Source of the DNA: Streptomyces griseus
Lineage (GTDB): Bacteria; Actinomycetota; Actinomycetes; Streptomycetales; Streptomycetaceae
Length of the DNA: 64,000 nucleotides
Direction: 5' to 3'
NCBI RefSeq assembly: GCF_001715295.1
Contig: NZ_MDKB01000003.1
Coordinates: 1,195,954 to 1,259,953 of the forward strand
Part shown: piece after piece, positions 17,570-28,000 of the stretch
How the letters are laid out: each line of letters starts with the position of its first letter
Position numbering within the stretch: the first letter of the stretch is position 1
Made by a program: the position numbers and the translations under genes
Notes under the pieces: generated by a model
The model's input: only the letters and a program-made list of their open reading frames with translations
Database searches by the model: none
What the model was told of the DNA's origin: nothing

Positions 17570-18498
17570 CCACGAACGAGGCCGCTCAGGCGGTACCCGC
17601 CCCGAAGGCGGCACAGACGGTGACCACGGCCGGCGCCCCGCCGCTCCGGCAGCCCCTGGGCTCCCGGCTCGCCGCACGGGCGGGCGGCGGGGTCATGCGG
17701 GTCTTCCTGGTGCTGGTGGCCCTCTTCTGGCTGATGCCTACCATCGGGCTGCTGCTCTCCTCGCTGCGCGGGGCCGACGACATCGCGGCGAGCGGCTGGT
17801 GGAAGGTCCTCACGGCCCCCACCGATCTCACCTTCGAGAACTACCAGCGCCTGCTGGACAACTCGGTCATCACCGATTCCCTCCTCAGCACGGTGATGAT
17901 CACGGTCCCGGCCACCTTCCTGGTGGTGGTGATCGGCTCGCTCGCCGGATACGCCTTCGCCTGGATGGAGTTCCCCGGCCGCGACTGGTGGTTCCTGCTG
18001 GTCGTGGGCCTGCTGGTCGTGCCCGTACAGGTCGCCCTGATCCCCGTCTCCAAGCTCTTCGGCACGATCGGGATCTTCGAGACGACCTTCGGCGTGATCG
18101 TGTTCCACACGGCGTTCGGCCTGCCGTTCGCCATCTTCCTGCTGCGGAACTTCTTCGCCGAGATCCCGCGCGAACTCCTGGAGGCCGCGCGGCTGGACGG
18201 GGCGGGCGAGATCCGGGTGTTCACCCGGGTGGTCATGCCGCTCGGCGGACCCGCGATCGCCTCGCTCGGCATCTTCCAGTTCCTCTGGGTGTGGAACGAC
18301 ATGCTGGTCGCGCTGATCTTCGCCGATTCGGAGTCCCCGCCCATCACGGTGGCCCTGCAGCAGCAGGTCCGCCAGTTCGGCAACAACATCGACGTCCTGG
18401 CGCCCGGCGCCTTCGTGTCGATGGTGATCCCGCTGGTGGTGTTCTTCGCCTTCCAGCGGCAGTTCGTCTCCGGCGTGATGGCGGGCGCGGTCAAGTAG
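17566..18498 (+). CDS. Sugar ABC permease (MalG-like)
   Basis: 310 residues from the GTG at 17566, which overlaps the upstream stop as GTGA and has GGAGGGG five bases before it, indicating translational coupling. Six membrane helices are visible, with the EAA loop ELLEAARLDGAGEIRVFTRVVMPLGGP near residues 205-230 that contacts the ATPase. The C-terminus (QRQFVSGVMAGAVK) is typical of MalG-family permeases. It pairs with the upstream MalF-like protein in sugar import. Confidence 0.94.
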   Translation: MTTNEAAQAVPAPKAAQTVTTAGAPPLRQPLGSRLAARAGGGVMRVFLVLVALFWLMPTIGLLLSSLRGADDIAASGWWKVLTAPTDLTFENYQRLLDNSVITDSLLSTVMITVPATFLVVVIGSLAGYAFAWMEFPGRDWWFLLVVGLLVVPVQVALIPVSKLFGTIGIFETTFGVIVFHTAFGLPFAIFLLRNFFAEIPRELLEAARLDGAGEIRVFTRVVMPLGGPAIASLGIFQFLWVWNDMLVALIFADSESPPITVALQQQVRQFGNNIDVLAPGAFVSMVIPLVVFFAFQRQFVSGVMAGAVK

Positions 18499-18549
18499 CA
18501 GGACTCCGACACCGGCGGACCGCAGACAGCACAGACGTTCGTCAACCCC

Positions 18550-18583
18550 AGGGCGGCCCGGTCACTCGTGACCGGGCCGCCCT
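18550..18583. terminator. Terminator of the sugar ABC operon
   Basis: A 16-bp perfect inverted repeat (18550-18565 with 18568-18583) lies about 50 bases past the last permease. It separates that operon from the following wall-polymer gene. Confidence 0.85.
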
Positions 18584-18682
18584 ACCTCGTACTTCCCCCG
18601 AATGCCACGTCCGGCGTAACCATGTCACTCCATCGGCCGTTTGCGGGCCACCTGCCCGCCCGCGAGCGCCTCTGGATGTGTT

Positions 18683-20917
18683 GTGCCCCGGTTCAGTGTC
18701 ATCGTGCCCGCGTACCGGGTCCAGGCGTACCTGCACGCGTGTCTCGACTCCGTGCTGGACCAGTCGTACAAGGACTACGAGATCATCGTGGTCGACGACT
18801 GTTCGCCCGACGCCTGCGGCCCGATCGCCGACGAGTACGCCGCCCGTGACCCCCGGGTCACCGCCGTGCACCTCCCGCACAACTCCGGTCTCGGCCCCGC
18901 CCGCAACGCCGGGGTCGCCCGGGCGAGCGGTGACTACCTCCTCTTCCTGGACGGTGACGACACCTTCACCCCCGAGGCGCTGCAGACCATCGCCGACCGC
19001 CTGGACGCCACCGGCGGACCCGACGTCCTGGTCTACGACTACGCCCGTACGTACTGGTCGGGCGAGGCCGTACGCAACACCTTCGCCGAGCACCTCGCGG
19101 AGACCGGCCCGGCCACCTTCCGGCTGGCCCAGCGCCCCGGACTGCTCAAGGTCCTCATGGTCGTCTGGAACAAGGCGTACCGCCGGGAGTTCATCGAGGC
19201 CGAGGGCTTCGCCTTCCCGCCCGGTTACTACGAGGACACGCCCTGGACCTACCCCGTGCTGATGGCCGCCGGATCGATCGCCGTCCTGGACGCGGTGTGC
19301 GTCGGATACCGTCAGCGGCGCCGGGGCAACATCCTCTCCACCACCACCCGCAGGCACTTCGACGTCTTCGACCAGTACGACCGCGTCTTCGCCTTCATCG
19401 ACTCCCGCCCCGGACTCGCGCCCTGGCGGCCGGTGATGTTCCGGCGGATGCTCGACCACTTCTCGACGCTGTTCACCTCCCGGGGCCGGCTCCCACGCGG
19501 CACGCGCGCCGAGTTCTTCCGCCGCGCCCGCGCCCACTGCCGCCGCTACCGCACCCCCGGGGCCCCCGTCCCGTTCCGCAGCCGCCTGCGGCACGCGCTG
19601 TTCCGGCTGGGCGCCCACCGCACGTACCGCGCCCTGTGGGCCGGGCAGCAGCTGCGCGGCCGGCTGGGCCGCCGCTCCACCGCCCTGCGCCGTGCGGTGC
19701 GCGCAGCGGCCCTCCAGCTGCACTACCGCGTCCAGCTGCGGCTGCCGGTCCGCCCGGCGGAGGCGGTGTTCGCCGCCTACTGGCACCGCGGCTACACCTG
19801 CAGCCCGGCGGCGCTGGAGGCCACCGCCCGGGCCCTGGTCCCCGGCCTGCGCACCTCCTGGATCTGCCGCCCCGGCGACGCGCACACCGTGCCGTCCGCC
19901 ACACGCGTGCTGCACCCGGGGACGTACGCGTACTGGACGGCCCTGGCCCGCTCCAAGTACCTCGTGAACAACGTCAACTTCGACCGCAGGCTGGTGAAGA
20001 GACGCGACCAGGTGTTCCTCCAGACCCATCACGGCACCCCCCTGAAGAGCATGGGCACCGACCTGGCGCACCGTCCGGCGGCCGCCGGTTCCATGGACTT
20101 CGAGCAGCTGCTGCGCAACGTCGACAAGTGGGACTTCTCGCTCTCCGCCAACCGGCACTCCACCCTCGTGTGGGAGCGCGCCTACCCCTCCGGGTACACC
20201 ACGCTGGAGTACGGCAACCCACGCAACGACGTCTACCACCGCACGCCCCCGGCCGAGATCGCACGGCTGCGCGAGCGCCTGGGCATCCCCACCGGCCGCA
20301 CCGCCCTGCTCCACGCGCCGACCCACCGCGACTACCGGCGCGACCCGTACCACCCCCTGGACCTGGAACGGCTGGTTCGCGTGCTGGGCCCGCACTACGT
20401 GATCCTGGCCCGCGCCCACTACCTCGACGCGGCCTCCCGCACCGGCGTCCCCCGTCCCTCCCACCCCCGGATCATCGACGTCACCGCCCACCCGTCCGTC
20501 GAGGAACTCTGCCTCGCCTCGGACGCGTTGATCACGGACTACTCGTCGCTGATGTTCGACTACGTCAACCTGGACCGGCCGGTCGTCCTGCACCTGTCGG
20601 ACCGGGAGGCCTACGAGGCGGCCCGGGGCACGTACTTCGACCTGGAGGCATTCCCGCCCGGTGCCGTGGCCCGCGACCAGGACGAGCTGCACGAGGTCTT
20701 CTCCACCGACCACTGGCGCGGCCCCCGCTCCGCGCAGCGCCGGGCCGCGTTCCGGGCCCGCTTCTGCCCGTACGACGACGGGCACGCGGCGGAGCGGGTG
20801 GTGCGCCGCGTCTTCCTGGGCGAGACCGCGGAACTGCCCCGGCCCGCGCCGTTCCCCGGCAGCGGGACCCCCGGGGTGCCCCGGCAGGTGCCCGTACGGG
20901 AGTACACCGGCGGGTGA
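18683..20917 (+). CDS. GT2 glycosyltransferase fused to TagF-like CDP-polyol phosphotransferase
   Basis: 744 residues from the GTG at 18683 (PRFSVIVPAYRVQAYL follows). N-terminal GT-A domain: VVDDCSPDACG and DxD-like FLDGDDTF, so the sugar-nucleotide site looks intact. The C-terminal half matches CDP-glycerol:poly(glycerophosphate) phosphotransferases: LVNNVNFD, QTHHGTPLKSMGTD, APTHRDYRR, ARAHYLD and ALITDYSSLMFDY. Such bifunctional proteins build glycosylated polyol-phosphate wall polymers at the inner face of the membrane. It is followed by convergent genes of the same pathway. The ribosome-binding site is weak. Confidence 0.9.
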   Translation: MPRFSVIVPAYRVQAYLHACLDSVLDQSYKDYEIIVVDDCSPDACGPIADEYAARDPRVTAVHLPHNSGLGPARNAGVARASGDYLLFLDGDDTFTPEALQTIADRLDATGGPDVLVYDYARTYWSGEAVRNTFAEHLAETGPATFRLAQRPGLLKVLMVVWNKAYRREFIEAEGFAFPPGYYEDTPWTYPVLMAAGSIAVLDAVCVGYRQRRRGNILSTTTRRHFDVFDQYDRVFAFIDSRPGLAPWRPVMFRRMLDHFSTLFTSRGRLPRGTRAEFFRRARAHCRRYRTPGAPVPFRSRLRHALFRLGAHRTYRALWAGQQLRGRLGRRSTALRRAVRAAALQLHYRVQLRLPVRPAEAVFAAYWHRGYTCSPAALEATARALVPGLRTSWICRPGDAHTVPSATRVLHPGTYAYWTALARSKYLVNNVNFDRRLVKRRDQVFLQTHHGTPLKSMGTDLAHRPAAAGSMDFEQLLRNVDKWDFSLSANRHSTLVWERAYPSGYTTLEYGNPRNDVYHRTPPAEIARLRERLGIPTGRTALLHAPTHRDYRRDPYHPLDLERLVRVLGPHYVILARAHYLDAASRTGVPRPSHPRIIDVTAHPSVEELCLASDALITDYSSLMFDYVNLDRPVVLHLSDREAYEAARGTYFDLEAFPPGAVARDQDELHEVFSTDHWRGPRSAQRRAAFRARFCPYDDGHAAERVVRRVFLGETAELPRPAPFPGSGTPGVPRQVPVREYTGG

Positions 20918-20929
20918 GCCCCGGGCGAC

Positions 20930-20963
20930 GGGTGCAGGGGTACGGAGACGGCCCCCGCACCCC
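20930..20963. terminator. Possible terminator between convergent glycosyltransferase genes
   Basis: GGGTGC-A-GGGG pairs with CCCC-C-GCACCC around an 11-nt loop, with one mismatch. It lies in the 113-bp gap between two convergent genes. Confidence 0.45.
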
Positions 20964-21030
20964 GTCGGCCGCGGCGCCGGCGGCCTTTGCCGCCCGGCGC
21001 CCGTGGCCCGCCGCCTCCCGCCCTTGCCGC

Positions 21031-22188
21031 TCAGCGCTCCAGGAACGCGAACAGGTCCTCCCAGCGGTCCATGATCTCCGCCTCGGAGAACCGCTGGACG
21101 GCGGTCCGCGCCCGGTCCCCCATCGCGTCCCGCATCCGCGGGTTGCCGGTGAGCCGCAGCAGCCGGTCCGCGAGCGCGACGATGTCCCCGGCGGGCGCGA
21201 GCAGCCCGTCCTCACCGTCGCGCACGATCTCCCGCACCCCCGGCGCGCAGTCGAAGGCCGCACACGGCACCCCGCTGGCCATGGCCTCCAGCAGCGCGAG
21301 CGGGAAGCCCTCGCCGCGCGAGGACTGGACGAAGACGGAGGAGGCCGCGAGCGCTCCGGGCACGTCGTCCGTGCGGCCCCTCCAGCGGACCGACCCGTCC
21401 AGACCCAGGTCCGTGCACCGGGCCCGGAGATCCGCCTCGTCCTCGCCGGCCCCGTACACGTCCAGGCGCCAGTCGGGGCGTTCGGGGGCGACCAGCGCCC
21501 ACGTGTCCAGGAGCATGTCGACACCCTTCTGGTCGGTGAGCCTGCCGATGCTCGCGACCGCCTTCTCCCGCCGGGGAGAGGGCACGTCGGGCAGGGCCGC
21601 CAGGGCGTTGGGCATGAAGCCGACGTTGTCCATCCCGTCGCCCGCCCACAGGTCGGCGTCCTCCTCGGTGAGGACGAGCCAGCGGTCGAGGTTCGCGTAG
21701 TGGTCCTTGATCCAGCGGTAGCGGTGGCTCGCCCGGGAGTAGTCGTAGGACTCGTGGCTCATCCCGATGACCCGCAGCCCGGACGTGTCCGCCTCGCCGA
21801 CCCATTCCATCGCCCAGACCTGACTGACGATCACCACACCACCGGTCCGCGCGGTGCGGAAGAGCTCCGAGAGCCGGGCGACGGCACGCCGTTTCTCCGC
21901 CACCCGGGCCGCCTCGCGGCGCCTGGCCGCGACACGGAGGCGGTCCCACGCCCCCTCGGGCGCCCAGGGCGTCGGCGGATGGGCCGGGTACAGCGCCGTG
22001 ACGGGGTGGCCGAGCGGCTCCGGCAGGGCCATCTTCAGTGCGGAGGCGTGGATCCCCACGACGTGCACCCGGTGGCCCCGCTCACTCAGCAGCCGGGCGG
22101 TGCGGTGCGTCCAGCCGGTCACCCCGCCGAGCTCGTCCGTGCTGTTGGAGACGATGAAGACGTCACGGACCTCACGGCTGCCGCTCAT
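21031..22188 (-). CDS. Family 4 glycosyltransferase
   Basis: 385 residues. GT-B fold, GT4 family: N-terminal VSNSTDELGGVTGWTHRTARLLSERGH, then ASIGRLTDQKGVDMLLDTW, and the donor-binding EX7E-type segment SRGEGFPLALLEAMASGVPCAAFD. It probably adds a sugar to the wall-polymer linkage unit or backbone from a nucleotide sugar in the cytoplasm. The ATG at 22188 overlaps the upstream stop as ATGA, with GGGGAGG upstream, so it is the third gene of a coupled run with the two large fusions. Confidence 0.92.
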   Translation of the reverse strand: MSGSREVRDVFIVSNSTDELGGVTGWTHRTARLLSERGHRVHVVGIHASALKMALPEPLGHPVTALYPAHPPTPWAPEGAWDRLRVAARRREAARVAEKRRAVARLSELFRTARTGGVVIVSQVWAMEWVGEADTSGLRVIGMSHESYDYSRASHRYRWIKDHYANLDRWLVLTEEDADLWAGDGMDNVGFMPNALAALPDVPSPRREKAVASIGRLTDQKGVDMLLDTWALVAPERPDWRLDVYGAGEDEADLRARCTDLGLDGSVRWRGRTDDVPGALAASSVFVQSSRGEGFPLALLEAMASGVPCAAFDCAPGVREIVRDGEDGLLAPAGDIVALADRLLRLTGNPRMRDAMGDRARTAVQRFSEAEIMDRWEDLFAFLER

Positions 22189-25037
22189 CGGCCCGCCTCC
22201 CCGGTACGGGCCCTGCGGGCCGGGACGATGTGCCGGGCGAACACGGTGTCCACGACCGCACGGGCGGCGTCCCCCCGGTCGTAGCCGCCGAACTCCTCGG
22301 CGAAGGCGGCGCGCCGTTCCCGGAAGCCGGCGTCCGCGGCCTTCGGCCGGTCCAGTACGGCGAAGAGCTCGTCCTCGGTCCCGACGACCGGCCCGGGGGC
22401 CTTCTCCCGCAGGTCGAAGTAACTGCCCCGCTCGGCGGCGTACGCGTCGAGGTCGGGTGCGAACAGGACGACCGGGCGGTCCAGGAGCGCGTAGTCGAAC
22501 ATGATCGACGAGTAGTCGGTGACGAGGATGTCGGCGAGCGCGAGCAGTTCGCTGACGTCGTGGTGGCCGGAGACGTCCACGACCGTGCCGGGCGGGCACA
22601 CGGGAAGGCTCGCCGCCTCCAGGTAGTGGGCCCGTACCAGCAGCGTGTACCGGTCGCCGAAACGTTCCGCGAAGCGGGCGGCGTCCAGCAGCAGCGGGCG
22701 GCGCCTGCGCCTGCCGCCCCCCGCGCGGAAGGTCGGCGCGTACAGCACGACCTCGCGGTGGTCGGGGAGCCCCAGTTCCGCCGCGAGCGACGGCCGCGGA
22801 AACCGCCCCTCCGCCTCGTCCCGGGCGCGGGCCGCGACCAGGGCGTCGTTGCGCGGATACCCCGTACGCAGCAGGGCCTCCTCCGGGAGACGGTAGGCAC
22901 GGGCCAGGGTGCGTACGTCGTGCTCGGAGCGGACGAGGAAGTGGTCGAAGCGGTGCACCGCCCGCTGGAGCCGCTCGCGCTGCGGGGCGTTCTGCATGCG
23001 CACGCGCGTCTCGTCGAAGCCCATCCGCTTGTACGCCGACCCGTGCCAGGTCTGGAGGTAGGTGGTGCCGGACGGCTTGCGCAGCTGCTGCGGGAAGCCC
23101 TGGTTGTCCACCCAGAACTCGGCCCGCGCGAGCGCCCACAGATACCGCCAGGACCACCGGCGGACAAGCCGGGCACCGGGCGGGAAGCCCGCCGGGGAAC
23201 TCTCGTACGACCAGACGCAGCGCAGGGGCAGCCCCCGGCGCCGCACCTCCTCGTACACGGCCCGGGGACTGTCGCCGTAGCACCTGCCCATGTGGCTCTC
23301 GAACACCACGGCCCCCTTGCGGACGGGCAGCCGGAGCAGCCAGGAGTCGTAGACGCGGGCCTTGAAGCCACGGGCGTGCAACCGGTCCCGGCGGGTGCGC
23401 AGGGCCCGCAGCAGGAGCCTCACCCTGCGGGCGGGGCGGAAGTGCGTGGCGTAGTGGACGAGCCGCCGGGCCGTACGCGCGGGGCGTCCGCGGGCGTCGA
23501 GCCGGAGCGCCAGGTGGTCCTTGAGTGTGACGTAGGGCTGCCAGATGTCCCCCGCCGTGCGGCCCAGCCGGGGCAGAGCGGGCGAGCGGTCCGCAGGACC
23601 GACCAGATCGTGGGCGGCGAACAGGTCGGTGACCGAGCGGGTACGGCCGTCCTCCAGCACCATCCTGGCGTCCCACACGGTGTCCCGGACGCCGAACGGG
23701 CGCAACCCGCGGGTCAGGTGGACCCGGGTGCGCCAGGCGACCCCGGTGGTGTCGCGCCGCAGCTCGTCGACGGGGAAGCGGAACGCGCGCGAGCCGTCCC
23801 GCACCCGGAACTCCAGGTGGGCGGTGAGCGGGGCGTCCGGCTCGGGGCCGGTGTGGCCGGGCAGGACGAGCCGGCCCGCGAGCAGGACCCTGCCGCCGTC
23901 GGCCTCGTAGCGGGTGACCCGGTTCATCAGGCGCAGCTCGCCGAACGTGCGGTGCTGGTGGCCGAGCGCGGTGACGTCCAGCACCGGGTCGTCCCCGCTG
24001 CCCCAGTACACCCGCCCGTCCCCGCCGAGGGTGAGCGGTGCCGCCACGGTGCCGCGCCTGCGCATCGCGTACGCCGCCGTGAGCACCCCGTCCGGATCGC
24101 CGCGCTCCAGCAGCCGTACGCCGACGCGTTCCACGGGCGGGAGGGTGAGCAGAGCGTCCTCGGTGACGCAGCCGGGCAGCACCCGGGCGGCCGTCGCGGT
24201 GATCCGGTCGCGCTCGGCGGCGGGCCGCAGCACGAACGAGCGCACCAACGGCACGAGGTGGTCCCTCAGAAACGCGCGGTCCCGCTCCTCGCACAGGCCG
24301 TCCGGACCCTGCGCGACCAGGACATGGCCGACCCGCCGGTGCGCCTCGACCAGTCCGGCGAGGTCCCGGCCGCCGTCGGGCAGGGCGCGCCGGGTGACGA
24401 TCCGGCGGCGGACGAGCGCGATCCGGCCCACCACCGCCGCGGCCAGGGCGCCGAAGAGGATCCCGCTGTGGGTGAGGTCCTCGTCGTAGCGCAGACCGTG
24501 CTGCTCCAGGGCCTCGCGTCGCAGGCAGAATCCGGTCACCAGGGCGTCGTGCACGGCGAGTCCGGGAGCCTGGGTGAACCGCTCGACGGCCCGGGAGCGG
24601 GCGAACAGGGCGTGCTGCCAGTGCGGCTCCTGCTCCTTGGCCCCGTCGCCGGTCAGCCGGCTCCAGCGCCCGGCGACGAGGTCCGCGCCGGTGCGCGTCC
24701 CGGCCTCCCACAGGTTGCGGCAGGCGTGGCGGCGGAGGAGTTCGCCGTCGTCGAGGACGAGGACGTACGTGCCCGCCGCCGCGTCCAGCCCGGTGTTGCG
24801 CAGGACGGCGACGGCACCCGCCGGCGCCTCGGCGGTGAGGACGCGGACCCGGCCGCCGGACCGTCCGGCGAGCGCGCCGGCCGCGGCGCGGAGGGCCGCG
24901 TCACCGTCGGCGGGCAGGACGACGAGTGCCTCGACGGCGCGCAGCGACTGGTCGAGCACGGACTCCACGGACTCCCGCAGGGCGGCCTCGCCGCCCGCGC
25001 CCGCGGTGATCACACAGCTGACGTCGGGAGTGCTCAC
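22185..25037 (-). CDS. GT2/TagF-like fusion protein with degenerate GT2 motif
   Basis: 950 residues from the GTG at 25037, which overlaps the upstream stop (GTGA). The N-terminal GT-A-like domain lacks the canonical VDDGS nucleotide-binding motif: that position reads VVLPADGDAAL; a later LDDGELLRR partly keeps the DxD region. A central beta-rich linker (about 330-500) is followed by a complete TagF-like domain: QTWHGSAYKRMGFDE, YAPTFRAGG, RAHYLEA and LVTDYSSIMFDY. Probable role: polymerising or priming a polyol-phosphate wall polymer, with the GT2 part possibly inactive. It is middle gene of a three-gene coupled operon. Confidence 0.88.
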   Translation of the reverse strand: MSTPDVSCVITAGAGGEAALRESVESVLDQSLRAVEALVVLPADGDAALRAAAGALAGRSGGRVRVLTAEAPAGAVAVLRNTGLDAAAGTYVLVLDDGELLRRHACRNLWEAGTRTGADLVAGRWSRLTGDGAKEQEPHWQHALFARSRAVERFTQAPGLAVHDALVTGFCLRREALEQHGLRYDEDLTHSGILFGALAAAVVGRIALVRRRIVTRRALPDGGRDLAGLVEAHRRVGHVLVAQGPDGLCEERDRAFLRDHLVPLVRSFVLRPAAERDRITATAARVLPGCVTEDALLTLPPVERVGVRLLERGDPDGVLTAAYAMRRRGTVAAPLTLGGDGRVYWGSGDDPVLDVTALGHQHRTFGELRLMNRVTRYEADGGRVLLAGRLVLPGHTGPEPDAPLTAHLEFRVRDGSRAFRFPVDELRRDTTGVAWRTRVHLTRGLRPFGVRDTVWDARMVLEDGRTRSVTDLFAAHDLVGPADRSPALPRLGRTAGDIWQPYVTLKDHLALRLDARGRPARTARRLVHYATHFRPARRVRLLLRALRTRRDRLHARGFKARVYDSWLLRLPVRKGAVVFESHMGRCYGDSPRAVYEEVRRRGLPLRCVWSYESSPAGFPPGARLVRRWSWRYLWALARAEFWVDNQGFPQQLRKPSGTTYLQTWHGSAYKRMGFDETRVRMQNAPQRERLQRAVHRFDHFLVRSEHDVRTLARAYRLPEEALLRTGYPRNDALVAARARDEAEGRFPRPSLAAELGLPDHREVVLYAPTFRAGGGRRRRRPLLLDAARFAERFGDRYTLLVRAHYLEAASLPVCPPGTVVDVSGHHDVSELLALADILVTDYSSIMFDYALLDRPVVLFAPDLDAYAAERGSYFDLREKAPGPVVGTEDELFAVLDRPKAADAGFRERRAAFAEEFGGYDRGDAARAVVDTVFARHIVPARRARTGEAGR

Positions 25038-28000
25038 GCCCCCGCCCCCTTCAGCATCCGGTCCACGACCCGCGCCGACGCGGTGCCGTCGTCGAGGTCG
25101 CAGAAGGCCTCGCGGAAGCGCGCGTACGCCTCGCGGTGGCCCGCGACCGCCGCCTCCGGGTCACGCAACGCCTCCACGACCTCCGCCGAGGTGGTGAGGA
25201 GGGGGCCCGGCGCACGGCTCTCGAAGTCGAAGCAGAAGCCGCGCAAGGTGTCGCGGTAGTGCTCCAGGTCGTAGGTGTGGAAGAGCATCGGGCGGCCGGT
25301 CTGGGCGAAGTCGAACATCAGGGACGAGTAGTCGGTGACCAGGGCGTCGCTGATCAGCATCAGCTCGGCGACGTCCGGGTAGCGCGACACGTCGCGCACG
25401 GAGTCGCTCTCCGGGACGCTGCCGCCGACCAGGTAGTGGCGGCGCACCAGCAGGACGTGGCCGTCCCCCAGCTCCTCGGCCGCCCGCTCCAGGTCGAGCT
25501 GGAGATCGAGACCGTACCGGCCGCTCCGCCTGGGCCGGTCCTCCCGCCAGGTGGGGGCGTACAGCACCACCCGCCTGTCGTCCGGGACGCCCAGGGCCTC
25601 CCGGACGGCGACGGCCGTCTTCGCGCGCTCGGGGGCGTACAGCAGGTCGTTGCGCGGGTAGCCGCACTCCAGTACCTCGCCCGTGTACCCGAAGGCACCT
25701 CGCAGGACGGGGGTGGAGAAGGTGTTCGGCGAGACGAGCACGCTCCACTGGGCGGCGCGTGCGGGCATGGACGCCATGTACGCGGCGTCGGCGCACGGGG
25801 TGCCCTCGAGGTCGCGGCCGATGCGCTTGAGCGGGGTGCCGTGCCAGGTCTGGACGACGAACTGGCCGTCCGTCCGCTCGAACCAGTCCGGCAGCTGGGT
25901 GTTGGTGACGATCCAGCGGCTGCGGGCCAGCGCCTCGTGCCACTCGGCGCTGTGCAGGGCCACGGCCCGCACCCCGGCGGGCACGGCGGCCTGCTGGTCG
26001 CGCACCACCCAGAGGTGCTCGACGCCGGTGTCGCGGCGCGCCAGTTCCTCGTGGACGGCCCGGGGCGAGTCGGAGTACTGGCGCCCGTCGAAGCTGGAGT
26101 AGAGCACGGCCTCGCGCAGCCCCCGGGTGCGTGCGGTGGCGTACTCCCGGCGCAGCCGGCCCTGGCCGTACGCCCCCCGGTCCCGCAGCGGCAGGGCGCT
26201 GCCGGACTCCAGGCTCAGCCGGTCGTGGAAACGCCGCTCCAGGGTGAAGCGGCGGCCGCCGGAGTCCCGGTGCACCGGCAGCGCGGCGTGGAGCTGGGGG
26301 ACCGCGCGCAGCGGCAGGTAGCGTTCCGGGTCCCGCTCGCCCCGCTCCCTCAGGAAGGGGTACCAGCGGCCCTCCGCGAGCGGCAGCGCGCCGCCGATCC
26401 CCTCGACGGCCGACGGCGTCGGCGCCGTACGGAACGCCGGCCCCTCGAACTCCACGGGGAAGGTCGTCTCCTCCTGGTGGCCGGCGTGGCGCAGGACGAG
26501 TTCGAGCGGCCGTCCGGGCATGCCGGGAAGGGTCCCTTCCAGGGCGAGGGCGCCGCCGTCCGGCCAGGACACGCGGGTGACGACGGGCTGCGCGTCCCGG
26601 TCGGTGAGGACGAGGTCCCCGGAGGGGTTGGCCGCCGCGTACAGCTCCCGGCCCCCGGCCAGCGGGTAGCGCCCGGCGTCGGTCTCGGGGCGGGCCGCGA
26701 CGGTCAGCCTGCGGCCCGCCCCCACGAGCTGGACGCCCCAGTCGCCGTCGGCCCCCAGGAACGTGTCGAGCGGCACGTCGGCGAGGAGGGTACGGCCGTC
26801 CGTTCCGTCGCCGGCCGCCAGCGGGAACTCCCGGGTCTCCTTCGTGCGCCACTCCTGGAGGCGCAGGGCCGTCAGGCCCGTCGGCGCGTCCGCGCCCACG
26901 ACCCGCACCGCGATCCGCACCGCGGGGCGGACGGCGTCACCCCTCCCGTCCCGGGCGGCGGCCGGCGCGTGCCCGGCGAGCACCGCGTCGATCCGCTCGG
27001 CGCGCAGTTCCAGCTTGTTGCCGCTGAGCACGGGGACGATCCGGGTGCGCTCGTCGGTGTACCGCACGGCGGGCGCGGCCGGGTTGCCCAGCAGCCGCAT
27101 CGGGCCCCGGCGCGGCCGGCCCGCGGCGACGACCACGGACTCCAGCTTCCAGACCGTCCGGGAGCCCCTGACGGCGAGCCTGCGGGGATCCACCACGGTC
27201 TCGAAGCCGGAGCGCTCGTAGCGGTGCACGGAGCGGCCCGTCCGGGCGGCGGCCTCGTCGGTCACCGTCGTACGCATCCGCAGCGGGAGCACCCGCCGGC
27301 CCGACCTGAGCCAGCCGGTCCCGGCCGACCTGGCCGGGGCGTTGCGGACGTACGCGTACCCCTTCAGGTGCAGCTTCCCGTCCCGCCACACCGCCTCGGT
27401 GAGGTGCGCGTGCACCGGGAGGTCCGCCGCGGACAGCGCGGTGACCCGGCGTGGGAGGGGGCCCTCGACACCCGGGTACTGGGCCCTCGGGCGGAGCAGA
27501 CCCCGGACGTGGAAGGTGTCCCGGTCCCCGGACTCGTGGGCCAGGAGCGCGAGCAGCTCAGCCGTCCTGCGCTCCCGGATGAGCTGCCATTTGACCCGCA
27601 GGTGCAGCGGCAGCCCGGTCAGGACGGCGGGTTCGACGGTGTCGGCGAAGGCGTTGGCGTGGGTGAGGAAGGCCTCGTGGAAGTCGGCGCCGCCGTCCGG
27701 GAGGGCCTCCATGAACAGCCACAGGTCGCCGGAGAGCACGTGTGCGTCGTAACGCCGCCGTGCCTCGGTCGTCCCCCGGTCCGCCAGGAACCGGCTGACG
27801 GTGGAGACCGCCGTGACGCGGTCGCGGATGCCGCGGGCCACCGCGCGCCGGGTGGTGATCGAGCCGTCCCGGTCCCGCCAGTGGTAGACGGGCTCCTCGA
27901 CGACGTCGACGCTCCGGGCGAGGAAGTGGGCGGGGAGGACGACGGCGATGTCCTCGTACAGGACCCCGGTCGGGAACGCGAAGGCGTGGCCGTCCCAGAA

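Noticed and set aside
23100-23120. TTGTCCACC as a third DnaA box
   Set aside because: One mismatch from consensus and inside coding sequence of the 950-residue fusion, where it is explained by codons.
22230-25259. Plus-strand frame of about 1,000 codons opposite the 950-residue fusion
   Set aside because: No family similarity; the minus-strand gene has all TagF motifs and coupled starts.
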